Positions 1 through 7,689 of a DNA stretch of 10,161 nucleotides are shown here, one piece after another (the first letter of the stretch is position 1; each line of letters begins with the position of its first letter). A program made the translations under genes and the position numbers. The DNA comes from Acidimicrobiaceae bacterium (GTDB lineage Bacteria > Actinomycetota > Acidimicrobiia > Acidimicrobiales > Salinilacustritrichaceae): NCBI GenBank assembly GCA_003476595.1, contig DMTU01000311.1:347-10507 (forward strand), in the 5' to 3' direction. Below the pieces are notes generated by a model that searched no databases, was not told the DNA's origin, and saw nothing but the letters and a program-made list of their open reading frames with translations.

Positions 1-1536
1 GCCCTGGCACGCAGGCGCCAGCCCGGCCAGACCCAGCTGCAGCTCCCGCGTCGTGTCGGGGTCCCCGGGCAGGCCGGCGTGGGCGCGGGGGCCGGCCAGG
101 TCGACGATGGCCGCGGGCCGCCCGGTCACGTCGGCCTTGTCGGCGGCCACGACCAGATCTCCGCGGGCGGCGATCGTGCGCAGGTCCACGCCGTCGGGCA
201 CGCCGGCCTCGTCCAGGCGCGCCACGAGGTCGGAGGTCTCGGCCAGCTGGCGCACCGCCGGGCTGTAGGGGTCGATCGGGATGTCGAAGACCGACCGGAT
301 GTGGGAGACGTCCTGCACGAACCCCTTCTCCGACAGCACGGCCACGGTGGCCAGGTCGGCGCCGCGGTGCGGGGAGCCGATGGTGGCGACCTGGCCGAGC
401 GCGTCGATCGCCGCGCTGCGCCCGCTCGCCCTGCGCTCGGCCAGCTCGAGCAGGGCCACGCGGGTGACGAGGCCGCCGAGGCTGTGGGCGTAGACGTCGA
501 CGGGCACGCCGGGCCGGGCGGCGGCGGCCTGCTCGATCAGGTCGGCCAGCTCCCGGCCCCGTTCGGTCACGTCGCCGAGGGTGTCGACCGGCCCGTAGGC
601 GCCGTCGGGGATGGCGGCCAGGTCCGGGTGGAGGCGGCCGCCCGTCGTGCGCCCGCCGCCGTAGCGGTAGCGGAGGACGTCGGCGCGGTCGTAGCCGAGC
701 GCGTCGAGGTCGACGTCGTCGATGGCGCCGTGGTCGCTCGACGATCCCAGCCCGGCCACGAGCAGGGCGACCCGCTCCCCCGCCGGCGCCGGGGGGACGA
801 CCGAGGGGTCCGTGCACTCCTGTCGGAGGTGCCGGGCGACGGACCGGACCACGTCGGCGGCCATGCCGGCGGGGCCGAGCTGGTCCCAGCTGTGCCACGC
901 CGCCTCGACCACCTCCGCGAACCGGCCGGCGATCGGGGCGCCGTGGCGCACCACCGCACCCGCCATCCGCCGCAGGAAGCCAGGTTCCTCGGCGCGGACG
1001 AGGTCGCGCAGCGACGACTGCTCCGCGACCAGTCCGGCGTCGGTGGGCGGCAGCGGCTCGCCGTGGGGCACGAGGCGCACCTCGACGACCTGGACGCCGA
1101 AGAGCGACTCGGGGTCGAGGTAGTGCTCCCCGTCGCGCGCGCCGAGGTGGAAGCCCGGCCCAGCGTGGCCGACCACCTCGCCTCGCTCCACGGGGTCGCC
1201 ACGGCGCACGCCGACGTCGGACAGGAACGAATAGGAGGTGCGCAGGCCGTCGGCGTGCAGGACCGTGACGTGACGGGTCGCGCCGACCTGGCCGGCGAAG
1301 ACGACGGTGCCGTCGGCGGTGGCCCGGACCGGGGTGCCGGGCGCCAGGTCGTAGGCCAGCCCGCGGTTGCCCGGGCCGTAGGGCGTGGCGGGCGGTCGGA
1401 ACGGGTCGGCGATCGGCGCGTCGACCGGCGGCGCGTGCACCACGGGGTCCGGCGGTGCCGCGCCGGCAGGTTCAGCGGGGACGACGATCGCGACGGTGGC
1501 CACGACCAGCGCCGCAGCCGCAGCGCGCAGGGACAT
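1..1536 (-). CDS. Secreted protein: degenerate LytM/M23 domain fused to an alpha/beta hydrolase (C-terminus off the window)
   Basis: The frame is open from an ATG at 1536 to the left edge (512 codons, no stop). An SD (GAGGGGGAG, 1550-1542) ends 5 bases before the ATG. Residues 1-27 look like a signal peptide (hydrophobic run, then AGA-A). Residues about 40-150 match the LytM/M23 fold (TPVRATADGTVVFAG at 68-82; HADGLRTSYSFL at 94-105). However, the HxxxD zinc site reads N57..A61, the YAH histidine is F104, and HxH reads G128-x-H130, so metallopeptidase activity is unlikely. Residues about 255-490 read as an alpha/beta hydrolase: VALLVAGLGSSS at 256-267, nucleophile elbow AHSLGG with Ser352, likely acid Asp460 (ARGDLVV), likely base His486 (RAHAGLPGDP). 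I infer a cell-surface esterase/lipase-like enzyme, with the LytM part used for wall binding or regulation. The substrate is unknown. It lies 99 bases downstream of the sigma gene, probably at the end of the comM operon. Confidence 0.85.
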   Translation of the reverse strand, partial: MSLRAAAAALVVATVAIVVPAEPAGAAPPDPVVHAPPVDAPIADPFRPPATPYGPGNRGLAYDLAPGTPVRATADGTVVFAGQVGATRHVTVLHADGLRTSYSFLSDVGVRRGDPVERGEVVGHAGPGFHLGARDGEHYLDPESLFGVQVVEVRLVPHGEPLPPTDAGLVAEQSSLRDLVRAEEPGFLRRMAGAVVRHGAPIAGRFAEVVEAAWHSWDQLGPAGMAADVVRSVARHLRQECTDPSVVPPAPAGERVALLVAGLGSSSDHGAIDDVDLDALGYDRADVLRYRYGGGRTTGGRLHPDLAAIPDGAYGPVDTLGDVTERGRELADLIEQAAAARPGVPVDVYAHSLGGLVTRVALLELAERRASGRSAAIDALGQVATIGSPHRGADLATVAVLSEKGFVQDVSHIRSVFDIPIDPYSPAVRQLAETSDLVARLDEAGVPDGVDLRTIAARGDLVVAADKADVTGRPAAIVDLAGPRAHAGLPGDPDTTRELQLGLAGLAPACQG

Positions 1537-1541
1537 GGGGG

Positions 1542-1550
1542 CTCCCCCTC
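1542..1550 (-). promoter_or_regulatory. Shine-Dalgarno site of the LytM/hydrolase gene
   Basis: The minus strand reads GAGGGGGAG, followed by CCCCC and the ATG at 1536. It is one of the two clearest ribosome binding sites in the window. It fixes the start, and with it the signal peptide, of the secreted protein. Confidence 0.7.
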
Positions 1551-1607
1551 GGCTCGACGGCCGCCACCGGGGATGCGGTGGGGCCGGTGCTGGGGGAAGC
1601 GGTGGTG

Positions 1608-1633
1608 CTCGGGGGCGCGGCCGGGCGCCCGAG
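1608..1633 (-). other. GC-rich hairpin just after the sigma-factor stop
   Basis: The arms ctcggg (1608-1613) and cccgag (1628-1633) are perfectly complementary, and the loop between them is itself GC-rich and self-complementary. The hairpin starts 2 bases after the sigma gene's stop codon on the minus strand. No T-tract follows, so it is not a canonical intrinsic terminator. It could attenuate transcription, protect the mRNA 3' end, or be chance in such GC-rich DNA. Confidence 0.3.
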
Positions 1634-1635
1634 GG

Positions 1636-2411
<776 letters not shown>

Positions 2412-2415
<4 letters not shown>

Positions 2416-3305
2416 GAGCAGCCCTTGGCACGTGGGTGGGAGGCAGCCACCACCGCCTGCAGACGGCTGGCGCTGACGTGAGTGTAACGCTGCGTGGTGG
2501 ACAGGTCGCTGTGCCCCAGCAGCTCCTGGACGGCGCGCAGGTCGGCGCCCCCGTCGAGGAGGTGGGTGGCGAAGGTGTGCCGCAGTGCGTGGGGGTGGGT
2601 GGGATCGACGGCGCGTCGGTCGAGGATGCGCCGGCAGTCCCGGGGCGTGAGGGCCCGACCCCGCAGGTTGAGGAAGACGAGATCGGCCGGTGATCCCGAC
2701 GTCTCCAGCTCGGCACGGCCGGTGCGCAGCCAGGCGCCGATGGCCTCGACCGCGCCCGGGGTGAGGGGCACCTGGCGCCACTTGGCGCGCTTGCCGAGCA
2801 CCCGGACGGTGCCGGCGGCGAGGTCGACGTCGTCGACGAGCAGGCCGCAGACCTCGGCCACGCGCAGGCCGCTGCCGTACAGCAGCTCGATGACCGCGTC
2901 GTCTCGCAGGCGGCGGTGCGGCGGATCGTCGTCGATGGCCGCGGGCGGCTGGTCGAGCAGCGCGTCGAGCTCGTCCTGGCGCAGCACGCGCGGCAGCCGG
3001 CTGCCACCGGCTGGGGCGCGCAGCCCGACGGTGGGGTCGGCGGCGACGACGCCGCGGCGGGCCAACCAGCCGAAGTAGCGGCGCAGGGCGGCGACCCGGC
3101 GGGCGATGGTGGCCCGGGCGAGGTCCCGCGTGGCGAGCTGCGCGACCCAGCGTCGGAGGTGGAGCCGGGTGACATCGGCCGGGTCGTCGATGCCCATCCG
3201 GTCGGCGAAGTCGACGAAGGCGGCGACGTCGGATTCGTAGGCCCGGGCCGTGGACGCGGCGGCGTCGGTGAGGGCCGCCCCGAACTGCTCCACCTGCCAC
3301 GCCAT
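2412..3305 (-). CDS. xerC: Tyrosine recombinase XerC
   Basis: A 297-residue site-specific recombinase, the usual size for XerC/XerD, which with its partner resolves chromosome dimers at dif during division. The N-terminal SAM-like core-binding domain covers about 1-90, the catalytic domain about 105-290. The complete catalytic set is visible: Arg148 (SGLRVAEV), Lys172 (GKRAKWR), His239 and Arg242 ([10 protein letters not shown]), His265 ([10 protein letters not shown]) and nucleophile Tyr274 (RYTHV). I chose the ATG at 3305, 4 bases after the dprA stop. An in-frame GTG at 3359 would add 18 residues and overlap dprA, with no homology to justify it. XerC rather than XerD is inferred from its place next to dprA, as in other actinobacteria. 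Confidence 0.93.
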
Positions 3306-3309
3306 CCCG

Positions 3310-4467
3310 TCACGGTACCGCCACCCGCTCGTAGCCCCCGGGAACCCGACGCACCGCACCTGAGGCCTCGAGCCGAGCGAGCGCGGTCACGGCGTCGGTG
3401 ACGCTCACGTCGGCGGCCGCGGCCACGCGCTCGACGCTCGCCGGCACGGCGGACAGGACGGCGGCGACGGCCCCGACCGCTCCCCCGCCCTCGGCCGGCA
3501 CATCACCCGGGAGCCCGTCAGCCGGGAGGACGTCGAAGAGGCGTGGCGTCCCGACCGGCACCTGCACGCCGAGGGCGGCGAGCACATCGGGGACATCCCG
3601 CGCGATGCCGGAGCCGTCGAACAGCAGCTGGTTCGTGCCGACGGACTGCTCGGCCAGGACCGAGCCGGGCACGGCGAGCACGGGGACGTCCCGCGCCGTG
3701 GCCTCCTCGGCGGTGGTGATCGACCCGCCCCGGGCGCCGGACTCCACCACCACGACGGCAAGGGAAAGCGCTGCGATGATCCGGTTCCGGGCCGGGAAGC
3801 GCCACCGCTCCGGCGCCGCGCCGAGCGGCGCCTCCCCCACCAGCACGCCGCGCTCGGCCACGTCGGCCCACAAGCGGCGGTGCCGGGCGGGGTAGACCAC
3901 GTCGAGGCCGCTGCCGACGACGCCGACCGGGATGCCGCCGGCACCGAGCGCACCTCGGTGGGCGGCCCCGTCGACCCCGAGGGCGAGCCCCGAGACGACG
4001 GTGAGGCCGGCAGCAGCCAGGCCCGCGCCGAAGCGACCGGCGATCTGGGCCCCACCCGCGGTGCACCGCCTGGTGCCGACCACGGCCACGCCCGGTCGCT
4101 CGAGCAGCGCGACGTCGCCCCGCACGAACAGCACGCGCGGCGGCTCCGGGTCGTGGGCGAGCGTCGACGGCCAGGCCGCATCGTCGGGCAGCAGCACCTC
4201 GACGCCTGCGGCCCGGTGCCGATCGAGCACGTCGGCCGGGTCGAGCCCCCGGGCGGCCTGCACCCAGCGGTCGACCAGCTCGGCGCGCCGCTGGACGAGG
4301 CGGAGGTCGATGCCGGCGAGGTCGCCGCGCCGCACGAGCTCCCAGGCCGCGACTGCGGTCCCGGCCCGGTCCACGACCGCGGTCAGGCGAGCCGGACCCA
4401 TGCCCGGCAGTCCGAGCATGGTGGCGAGCGCGGCGCGCTCGTCGTCGCCGGACCCGACCCGGCTCAC
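3310..4467 (-). CDS. dprA: DNA-processing protein DprA
   Basis: DprA binds incoming single-stranded DNA during natural transformation and loads RecA; it is also kept in species not known to be competent. The 385-residue product has an N-terminal helix-hairpin-helix/SAM-like part (about 10-70, [11 protein letters not shown]), the extended Rossmann domain (about 90-300) and a C-terminal winged helix (about 330-380). Rossmann motifs: [10 protein letters not shown] at 127-136, [12 protein letters not shown] at 159-170, FPARNRIIA at 224-232, [15 protein letters not shown] at 242-256 and GTNQLL at 277-282. The GTG start at 4467 overlaps the comM stop (GTGA), and the gene ends 4 bases before xerC. 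Membership is certain; whether the organism is competent is not shown here. Confidence 0.95.
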   Translation of the reverse strand: MSRVGSGDDERAALATMLGLPGMGPARLTAVVDRAGTAVAAWELVRRGDLAGIDLRLVQRRAELVDRWVQAARGLDPADVLDRHRAAGVEVLLPDDAAWPSTLAHDPEPPRVLFVRGDVALLERPGVAVVGTRRCTAGGAQIAGRFGAGLAAAGLTVVSGLALGVDGAAHRGALGAGGIPVGVVGSGLDVVYPARHRRLWADVAERGVLVGEAPLGAAPERWRFPARNRIIAALSLAVVVVESGARGGSITTAEEATARDVPVLAVPGSVLAEQSVGTNQLLFDGSGIARDVPDVLAALGVQVPVGTPRLFDVLPADGLPGDVPAEGGGAVGAVAAVLSAVPASVERVAAAADVSVTDAVTALARLEASGAVRRVPGGYERVAVP

Positions 4468-5975
4468 GACGCCACCCCCAGCGCCGCGGTGCCGGCGCTG
4501 GAGCGCAGGGCGAGGGCGATCGCGACCTGCTCGTCGTCGAGTGGGCCGTCGCGACCATCGAGGTCGGCGGCCGTGCGGGCCACCCGGCGGATGCGCTCCA
4601 CGCCCCGGCCGGACAGGCGGCCGTCACGCATCAGCGCCTCCAGCAGCCGGCGAGCCGACGGGGTGAGCGGCGCCCACCGGTCCAGCTTCGGGGTCGGGAG
4701 CAGGGCGTTGCAGGTGACGCCGCGCTCGGCACCTCGAGCGCGTGCGCGGCGCACCCGGCCGGCGACGACCGAGGTCGGCTCGCCCGGCTCCCCGCCGAGC
4801 AGGTCCCCCGGTTCGGGGCGGTCGATCTCGACGCGCAGGTCGAAGCGGTCGAGCAGGGGTCCCGAGAGCCGCCGCAGGTACCGCCCCCGGGAGCTCTCCG
4901 AGCAGCGGCACCCGCCCGGCGCCGGCCCGCACGGACACGGGTTGGTCGCCGCCACCAGCTGGAACCGGGCCGGGTAGGTGACCGCCGCCCGGGCCCGGCT
5001 GACGCGGACCACGCCGTCCTCGAGGGGTTGGCGGAGCGCGTCGAGCACCGACGGCGGGAACTCGCCCAGCTCGTCGCAGAAGAGGACCCCGCCGTGGGCG
5101 CAGGACACCTCGCCGGGCCGCATCGCCACCGTGCCGCCGCCGATGAGGGCCACGGCCGAGGCGGTGTGGTGGGGGGCGCGGAACGGGGGGCGACGGACCA
5201 GGCCGGTGGAGGGCGTGGCGCCGGCGGCCGAGTGGATCTGGGTGACCTCGAGGGCGACGTCGTCGTCGAGGTCGGGCAGCAGGCCGGGCAGCCGGGTGGC
5301 GAGCAGCGTCTTGCCCGACCCCGGCGGGCCGGCGAGCAGCACGTGGTGCCCACCGGCGGCGGCGATCTCCATGGCGCGACGCCCCAGGGCCTGCCCGCGC
5401 ACGTCGGCGATGTCCGGCGGCGGTGGCTCCTCCACGACCGGCGCCTCGGGCAGGTCGGGCCAGGGCCGCTCGACCCGCAGCGCGGCGACCAGCTCGGTGA
5501 GGGTGGAGGCGCAGCGCACCTCGAGGCCGGGGATGACACCGGCTTCGGCCGCTGCGGCCGGCGCCACGACGACGCCGTCGACGAGGTCGCGCACGCCGGC
5601 GACCAGCGGGACCATGCCCCGGACGCTGCGCACGGACCCGTCGAGGCCGAGCTCGCCGAGGAACGCCCAGCGGGCCACGGCCTCGGCCGGGACGGTGCCG
5701 GTGGCGACGAGCACGCCGACGGCGAGGGCGAGGTCGAGGCCGGTGCCGAGCTTGTGGAGCGCGGAGGGCGCCAGGTTCACCGTGATGCGGTGCGGTGGCC
5801 AGTCGAGGTCGCTCGACAGCACGGCCGCCCGGACGCGGTCACGCGCCTCGCGGCAGGACGCGTCGGGCAGGCCGACGATGGACAGCGAAGGCAGGCCGTT
5901 GCCGACGTGCACCTCGACCTGGACGGGGTGGCCGGTGACGCCGAGGAGCGTGGCGGCCGGGACGGATGCGAGCAC
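4464..5975 (-). CDS. comM: ComM/YifB family AAA+ ATPase (Mg-chelatase-like)
   Basis: The 503-residue product matches ComM, a hexameric helicase that helps branch migration when transformed DNA integrates. Domain order is typical: N-terminal Lon-protease-like domain about 1-165 (GLPSLSIVGLPDA at 28-39, without a protease role known to me), AAA+ module about 190-400, C-terminal Mg-chelatase domain about 405-495. The Walker A is GPPGSGKT at 216-223 and Walker B is GGVLFCDELGEF at 295-306. The paired CxC motifs (C347, C349, C356, C358) look like a zinc-binding insert, a feature of the family. The start is a GTG preceded by a strong SD (GGAGGGA, 5981-5987). It is first in the comM-dprA-xerC-whiG chain and overlaps dprA by 4 bases. 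Despite the chelatase name, no chlorophyll or cobalamin genes are nearby. Confidence 0.95.
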   Translation of the reverse strand: MLASVPAATLLGVTGHPVQVEVHVGNGLPSLSIVGLPDASCREARDRVRAAVLSSDLDWPPHRITVNLAPSALHKLGTGLDLALAVGVLVATGTVPAEAVARWAFLGELGLDGSVRSVRGMVPLVAGVRDLVDGVVVAPAAAAEAGVIPGLEVRCASTLTELVAALRVERPWPDLPEAPVVEEPPPPDIADVRGQALGRRAMEIAAAGGHHVLLAGPPGSGKTLLATRLPGLLPDLDDDVALEVTQIHSAAGATPSTGLVRRPPFRAPHHTASAVALIGGGTVAMRPGEVSCAHGGVLFCDELGEFPPSVLDALRQPLEDGVVRVSRARAAVTYPARFQLVAATNPCPCGPAPGGCRCSESSRGRYLRRLSGPLLDRFDLRVEIDRPEPGDLLGGEPGEPTSVVAGRVRRARARGAERGVTCNALLPTPKLDRWAPLTPSARRLLEALMRDGRLSGRGVERIRRVARTAADLDGRDGPLDDEQVAIALALRSSAGTAALGVAS

Positions 5976-5980
5976 GGTGG

Positions 5981-5987
5981 TCCCTCC
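5981..5987 (-). promoter_or_regulatory. Shine-Dalgarno site of comM
   Basis: The minus strand reads GGAGGGA, then CCACC and the GTG at 5975. The near-perfect match at a 5-base gap supports the GTG start and contrasts with the leaderless genes nearby. Confidence 0.75.
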
Positions 5988-6028
5988 AGCAGTGCGGAGT
6001 GGACGGCCGTGCGCCGGCGCATCGAGCG

Positions 6029-6045
6029 GACCGGACGAACCGGTC
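6029..6045 (-). repeat. Perfect inverted repeat in the comM leader
   Basis: GACCGG and CCGGTC (6 bp arms) flank a 5-base loop, TTCGT on the minus strand. The stem can extend to outer ATCG/CGAT pairs (6021-6024 with 6045-6048) if a 4-base bulge is allowed. It sits just downstream of the proposed comM -10 element, so it would form the very 5' end of the mRNA or be an operator for a dimeric repressor. No function is shown. Confidence 0.45.
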
Positions 6046-6053
6046 GATACGGG

Positions 6054-6083
6054 ACCCTACCGCGGCAGGGGTGACAGCGTCAG
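6054..6083 (-). promoter_or_regulatory. Candidate promoter of the comM-dprA-xerC-whiG operon
   Basis: On the minus strand, a -10-like TAGGGT (6059-6054) lies 18 bases after a -35-like CTGACG (6083-6078, four of six to TTGACA). Transcription would begin near 6047 and give a leader of about 70 bases carrying the SD and an inverted repeat. The sites fall in the 112-base gap after the crotonase gene. Weak -35 matches are normal in this phylum; the call rests on spacing and position only. Confidence 0.4.
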
Positions 6084-6087
6084 CGGG

Positions 6088-6864
6088 TCAGCGGCCCCGG
6101 AAGTCCGGGTCGCGCTTCTCGACGAAGGCGGCGAAGGCGTCCTGGGTGTCCTTGGACTGCAGCGTGATCGACTGGGCCATGGCCTCGGCCTCGAGCGCCT
6201 GCTGGAGCGTGCGGTTGGCCGACTCGTTCAGCATCCGCTTGGTGAGGCCGAGCGCGATGGGCGGGCCGGAGGCCAGGCGCGACGCCCAGTCCTGGACGAA
6301 CGAGTCGAGCTCGGCGTCGGGCACGACCCGGTTCACGAGGCCCATGCCCTCGGCGTCGGCTGCAGAGATGATGTCTCCGAAGAAGGCGAGCTCCTTGGCG
6401 CGGTGCAGGCCGATCATCCGGGGCAGGAACCAGGACGAACCGCCGTCGACGGCCAAGCCCCGCTTGGGGAAGGTCTCGGCGAATCGGGCCTCGTCGCCGG
6501 CGACCACCAGGTCGCACGCGAGGGCGAGCGAGCAGCCGGCGCCGGCGGCGACGCCGGGCACCTTGGCGATGGTGGGCTGGGGCAGGTCGTGGAGGCCCTG
6601 GATGGCGGCGGACACGTTGCGCATCGCCGTGATCTGGTGCGGGGGCTCCTCGCCCGGGTCGAGCCACAGGTCGGCGCCGGAGCAGAAGTCGCCGCCGGCA
6701 CCGGTGACGATCACGGCCCGGTCCCGCCGGGGGTTGCGGGCGATCTCGTCCCAGATGCGGGCCATCTCGGTCCACTGCGTGGGGTCGACGGCGTTCTTCT
6801 TCTGGGGCTTGTTCAGCGTGACGGTGACGATGCCGCCGTCGCGCTCGACCTGAAGGGTGTCCAT
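6088..6864 (-). CDS. Enoyl-CoA hydratase/isomerase (crotonase) family protein, atypical active site
   Basis: A 258-residue crotonase-fold protein, full family length. The acyl-CoA and oxyanion-hole segments are clear: GAGGDFCSGADL (55-66) and GVAAGAGCSLALACDLV (104-120); the C-terminal GLTKRMLNES segment (206-215) is also typical. By alignment to mammalian mitochondrial hydratase, the two catalytic glutamates are absent: the Glu144 position (GGGCE) is Ser112 and the Glu164 position (QPE) falls at Phe132. Asp140 in GLAVDGGSSW is the nearest acid, a placement reminiscent of isomerases such as PaaG. So the reaction may be isomerisation, another acyl-CoA step, or hydration of a special substrate. 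The ATG at 6864 has no SD but has a TAGGTT -10 at leaderless spacing. It sits apart from its neighbours' pathways and looks like a separate transcription unit inserted between yraN and comM. Confidence 0.88.
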   Translation of the reverse strand: MDTLQVERDGGIVTVTLNKPQKKNAVDPTQWTEMARIWDEIARNPRRDRAVIVTGAGGDFCSGADLWLDPGEEPPHQITAMRNVSAAIQGLHDLPQPTIAKVPGVAAGAGCSLALACDLVVAGDEARFAETFPKRGLAVDGGSSWFLPRMIGLHRAKELAFFGDIISAADAEGMGLVNRVVPDAELDSFVQDWASRLASGPPIALGLTKRMLNESANRTLQQALEAEAMAQSITLQSKDTQDAFAAFVEKRDPDFRGR

Positions 6865-6870
6865 GGCGGG

Positions 6871-6880
6871 AACCTAATGT
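6871..6880. promoter_or_regulatory. Symmetric divergent promoter with overlapping -10 elements, both leaderless
   Basis: The 22 bases between two divergent start codons hold TAATGT on the plus strand (6875-6880) and TAGGTT on the minus strand (6876-6871), sharing the self-complementary TA at 6875-6876. Each hexamer fits TAnnnT. Counting its last base as -7, +1 falls exactly on the A of the ATG in both directions (6887 plus, 6864 minus). Neither gene has an SD. The -35 regions would lie inside the opposite coding sequence and are weak (TTGAGG at 6897-6892 for the minus strand, 15-base spacing). Leaderless TAnnnT promoters are common in actinobacteria. Confidence 0.6.
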
Positions 6881-6886
6881 TCACGC

Positions 6887-6997
6887 ATGGGCCTCAACCC
6901 CTACCGCCCCCAGAAGCACCGTCGCAGTGACCTGGTGTTCGTGGCCGCCGGCCTCATCGTCGCCGTGCTGCTCGTGCTCTGGGCGTTCTTCGGCTAG
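6887..6997 (+). CDS. Small single-pass membrane protein, 36 residues
   Basis: This short plus-strand frame (ATG 6887, TAG 6995-6997) encodes 36 residues. The first 15 are polar and basic (MGLNPYRPQKHRRSD) and the rest, about 16-35, are one hydrophobic helix (LVFVAAGLIVAVLLVLWAFF) ending in Gly. The basic head predicts an N-inside membrane protein. Support for it being real: an exact leaderless TAATGT -10, a clean positively charged head plus helix design, a stop directly after the helix, and a fit into the only gap left by the minus-strand genes (22 bases from the crotonase start, 7 bases before the convergent yraN stop). I recall similar NPYR-headed microproteins in actinobacterial genomes but cannot verify it here. 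Function is unknown. Confidence 0.65.
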   Translation: MGLNPYRPQKHRRSDLVFVAAGLIVAVLLVLWAFFG

Positions 6998-7004
6998 GTC
7001 GGGC

Positions 7005-7349
7005 TCAGAAGCAGCCCTCGTAGCGCTCGACCTGGCCGCGCAGGACGCTGACCACGTCGAAGCGCAGGACCCGGGCCCGGTTGCCCGTCTCGCCGCAGAA
7101 GCGCTGGGCCAACCCGCGGATGCGACGCTGCTTGGTGCGGGTGACGGCTTCGGCCGGGTGCCCGAAGCGATCCGACGTGCGGGTCTTGACCTCGGCGAAC
7201 ACGAGCACGTCGTCGCGGCGGAGGACGAGGTCGAGCTCGCCGTCGCCGCAGCGCCAGTTGCGGGCCACGACCTCGTAGCCGTCGGCCTCGTACCGGCGGG
7301 CCGCGAGGCGCTCGCCGTGGGCACCGAGCTTCTGGCGGGCGACGGTCAC
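7005..7349 (-). CDS. yraN: YraN/UPF0102 family endonuclease-like protein
   Basis: The 114-residue product matches YraN (UPF0102), a small restriction-endonuclease-fold family found next to rnhB, lepB and dprA in many bacteria; its physiological substrate is not settled. The family signature is intact: LGAHGERLAARRYEADGYEV at 8-27, NWRCGDGELDLV at 31-42 with Asp40, and FAEVKTRTS at 51-59 with Glu53 and Lys55, giving a D-ExK-type nuclease site. The GTG start at 7349 is 10 bases after the DUF2469 stop, and its AGGA ribosome site (7361-7358) overlaps that stop codon, so the two genes are probably translated together. It converges with the membrane microprotein, with 7 bases between their stops and no hairpin terminator. 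Confidence 0.9.
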   Translation of the reverse strand: MTVARQKLGAHGERLAARRYEADGYEVVARNWRCGDGELDLVLRRDDVLVFAEVKTRTSDRFGHPAEAVTRTKQRRIRGLAQRFCGETGNRARVLRFDVVSVLRGQVERYEGCF

Positions 7350-7359
7350 GGGCCGGGTC

Positions 7360-7683
7360 CTAGCTGGGGCCCTTGCGGAACGACTCGAGGTCGATGTCGG
7401 CCTTGGGGAGCTCTTCGATGTTGACGTCCTTGAACGTCACGACCTGGACCCGGGACACGAAGCGGCTGGAGCGGTACATGTCCCACACCCAGGCGTCGCG
7501 CAGCTCCAGCTCGACGAAGGGGGTGCCGCCGGCGTCGCGCACGGTGCGCTGGACCTCGTTGGCCAGGTAGAAGCGGCGCTCGGTCTCCACCACGTAGGTG
7601 AACGTGGGGCTGACGTCTTTGTACTCGCGGTACAGCTGGAGCTCGATGTCGGCTTCGTAGGCCTCGAGGTCGTCGGCGCTCAC
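7360..7683 (-). CDS. DUF2469 family protein
   Basis: A 107-residue conserved actinobacterial protein of unknown function, homologous to the mycobacterial protein encoded beside rnhB and lepB (Rv2901c, from memory). Typical segments: SADDLEAYEADIELQLYREY (2-21), YVVETERRFYLANEV (30-44), LRDAWVWDMYRSSRFV (61-76) and VVTFKDVNIEELPKADIDLE (81-100). No signal peptide, membrane helix or catalytic motif is visible; it is acidic and aromatic-rich, probably cytoplasmic. The frame extends upstream to a GTG at 7707, but homology begins at the GTG at 7683, which has no SD and instead a TACGGT -10 at exact leaderless spacing. It is followed 10 bases later by yraN. Confidence 0.9.
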   Translation of the reverse strand: MSADDLEAYEADIELQLYREYKDVSPTFTYVVETERRFYLANEVQRTVRDAGGTPFVELELRDAWVWDMYRSSRFVSRVQVVTFKDVNIEELPKADIDLESFRKGPS

Positions 7684-7689
7684 AGCGAC

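Noticed and set aside
40..450. Active M23 endopeptidase call for the left-edge protein
   Set aside because: The HxxxD and HxH motifs are broken (N57, A61, G128), so the domain is described as LytM-like rather than as a peptidase.
1608..1633. Rho-independent terminator after the sigma gene
   Set aside because: The hairpin is real but has no T-tract, and the next gene follows on the same strand, so it is kept only as an unassigned hairpin.
2416..3300. Continuation of the sigma-factor frame upstream through xerC, suggesting a 554-residue fusion
   Set aside because: The extra part is an Arg/Pro-rich shadow of xerC without homology, whereas the xerC frame carries all six catalytic residues; the sigma factor begins at the GTG at 2415.
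6044..6050. TATCGA (minus strand) as the comM -10 element
   Set aside because: It lacks the final T of TAnnnT and has no -35 at a suitable distance; TAGGGT at 6059-6054 with CTGACG 18 bases upstream fits better.
4978..6930. A 650-codon plus-strand frame crossing comM, the gap and the crotonase gene
   Set aside because: It spans three well-supported features on the other strand and has a biased composition; typical of high-GC antisense frames.
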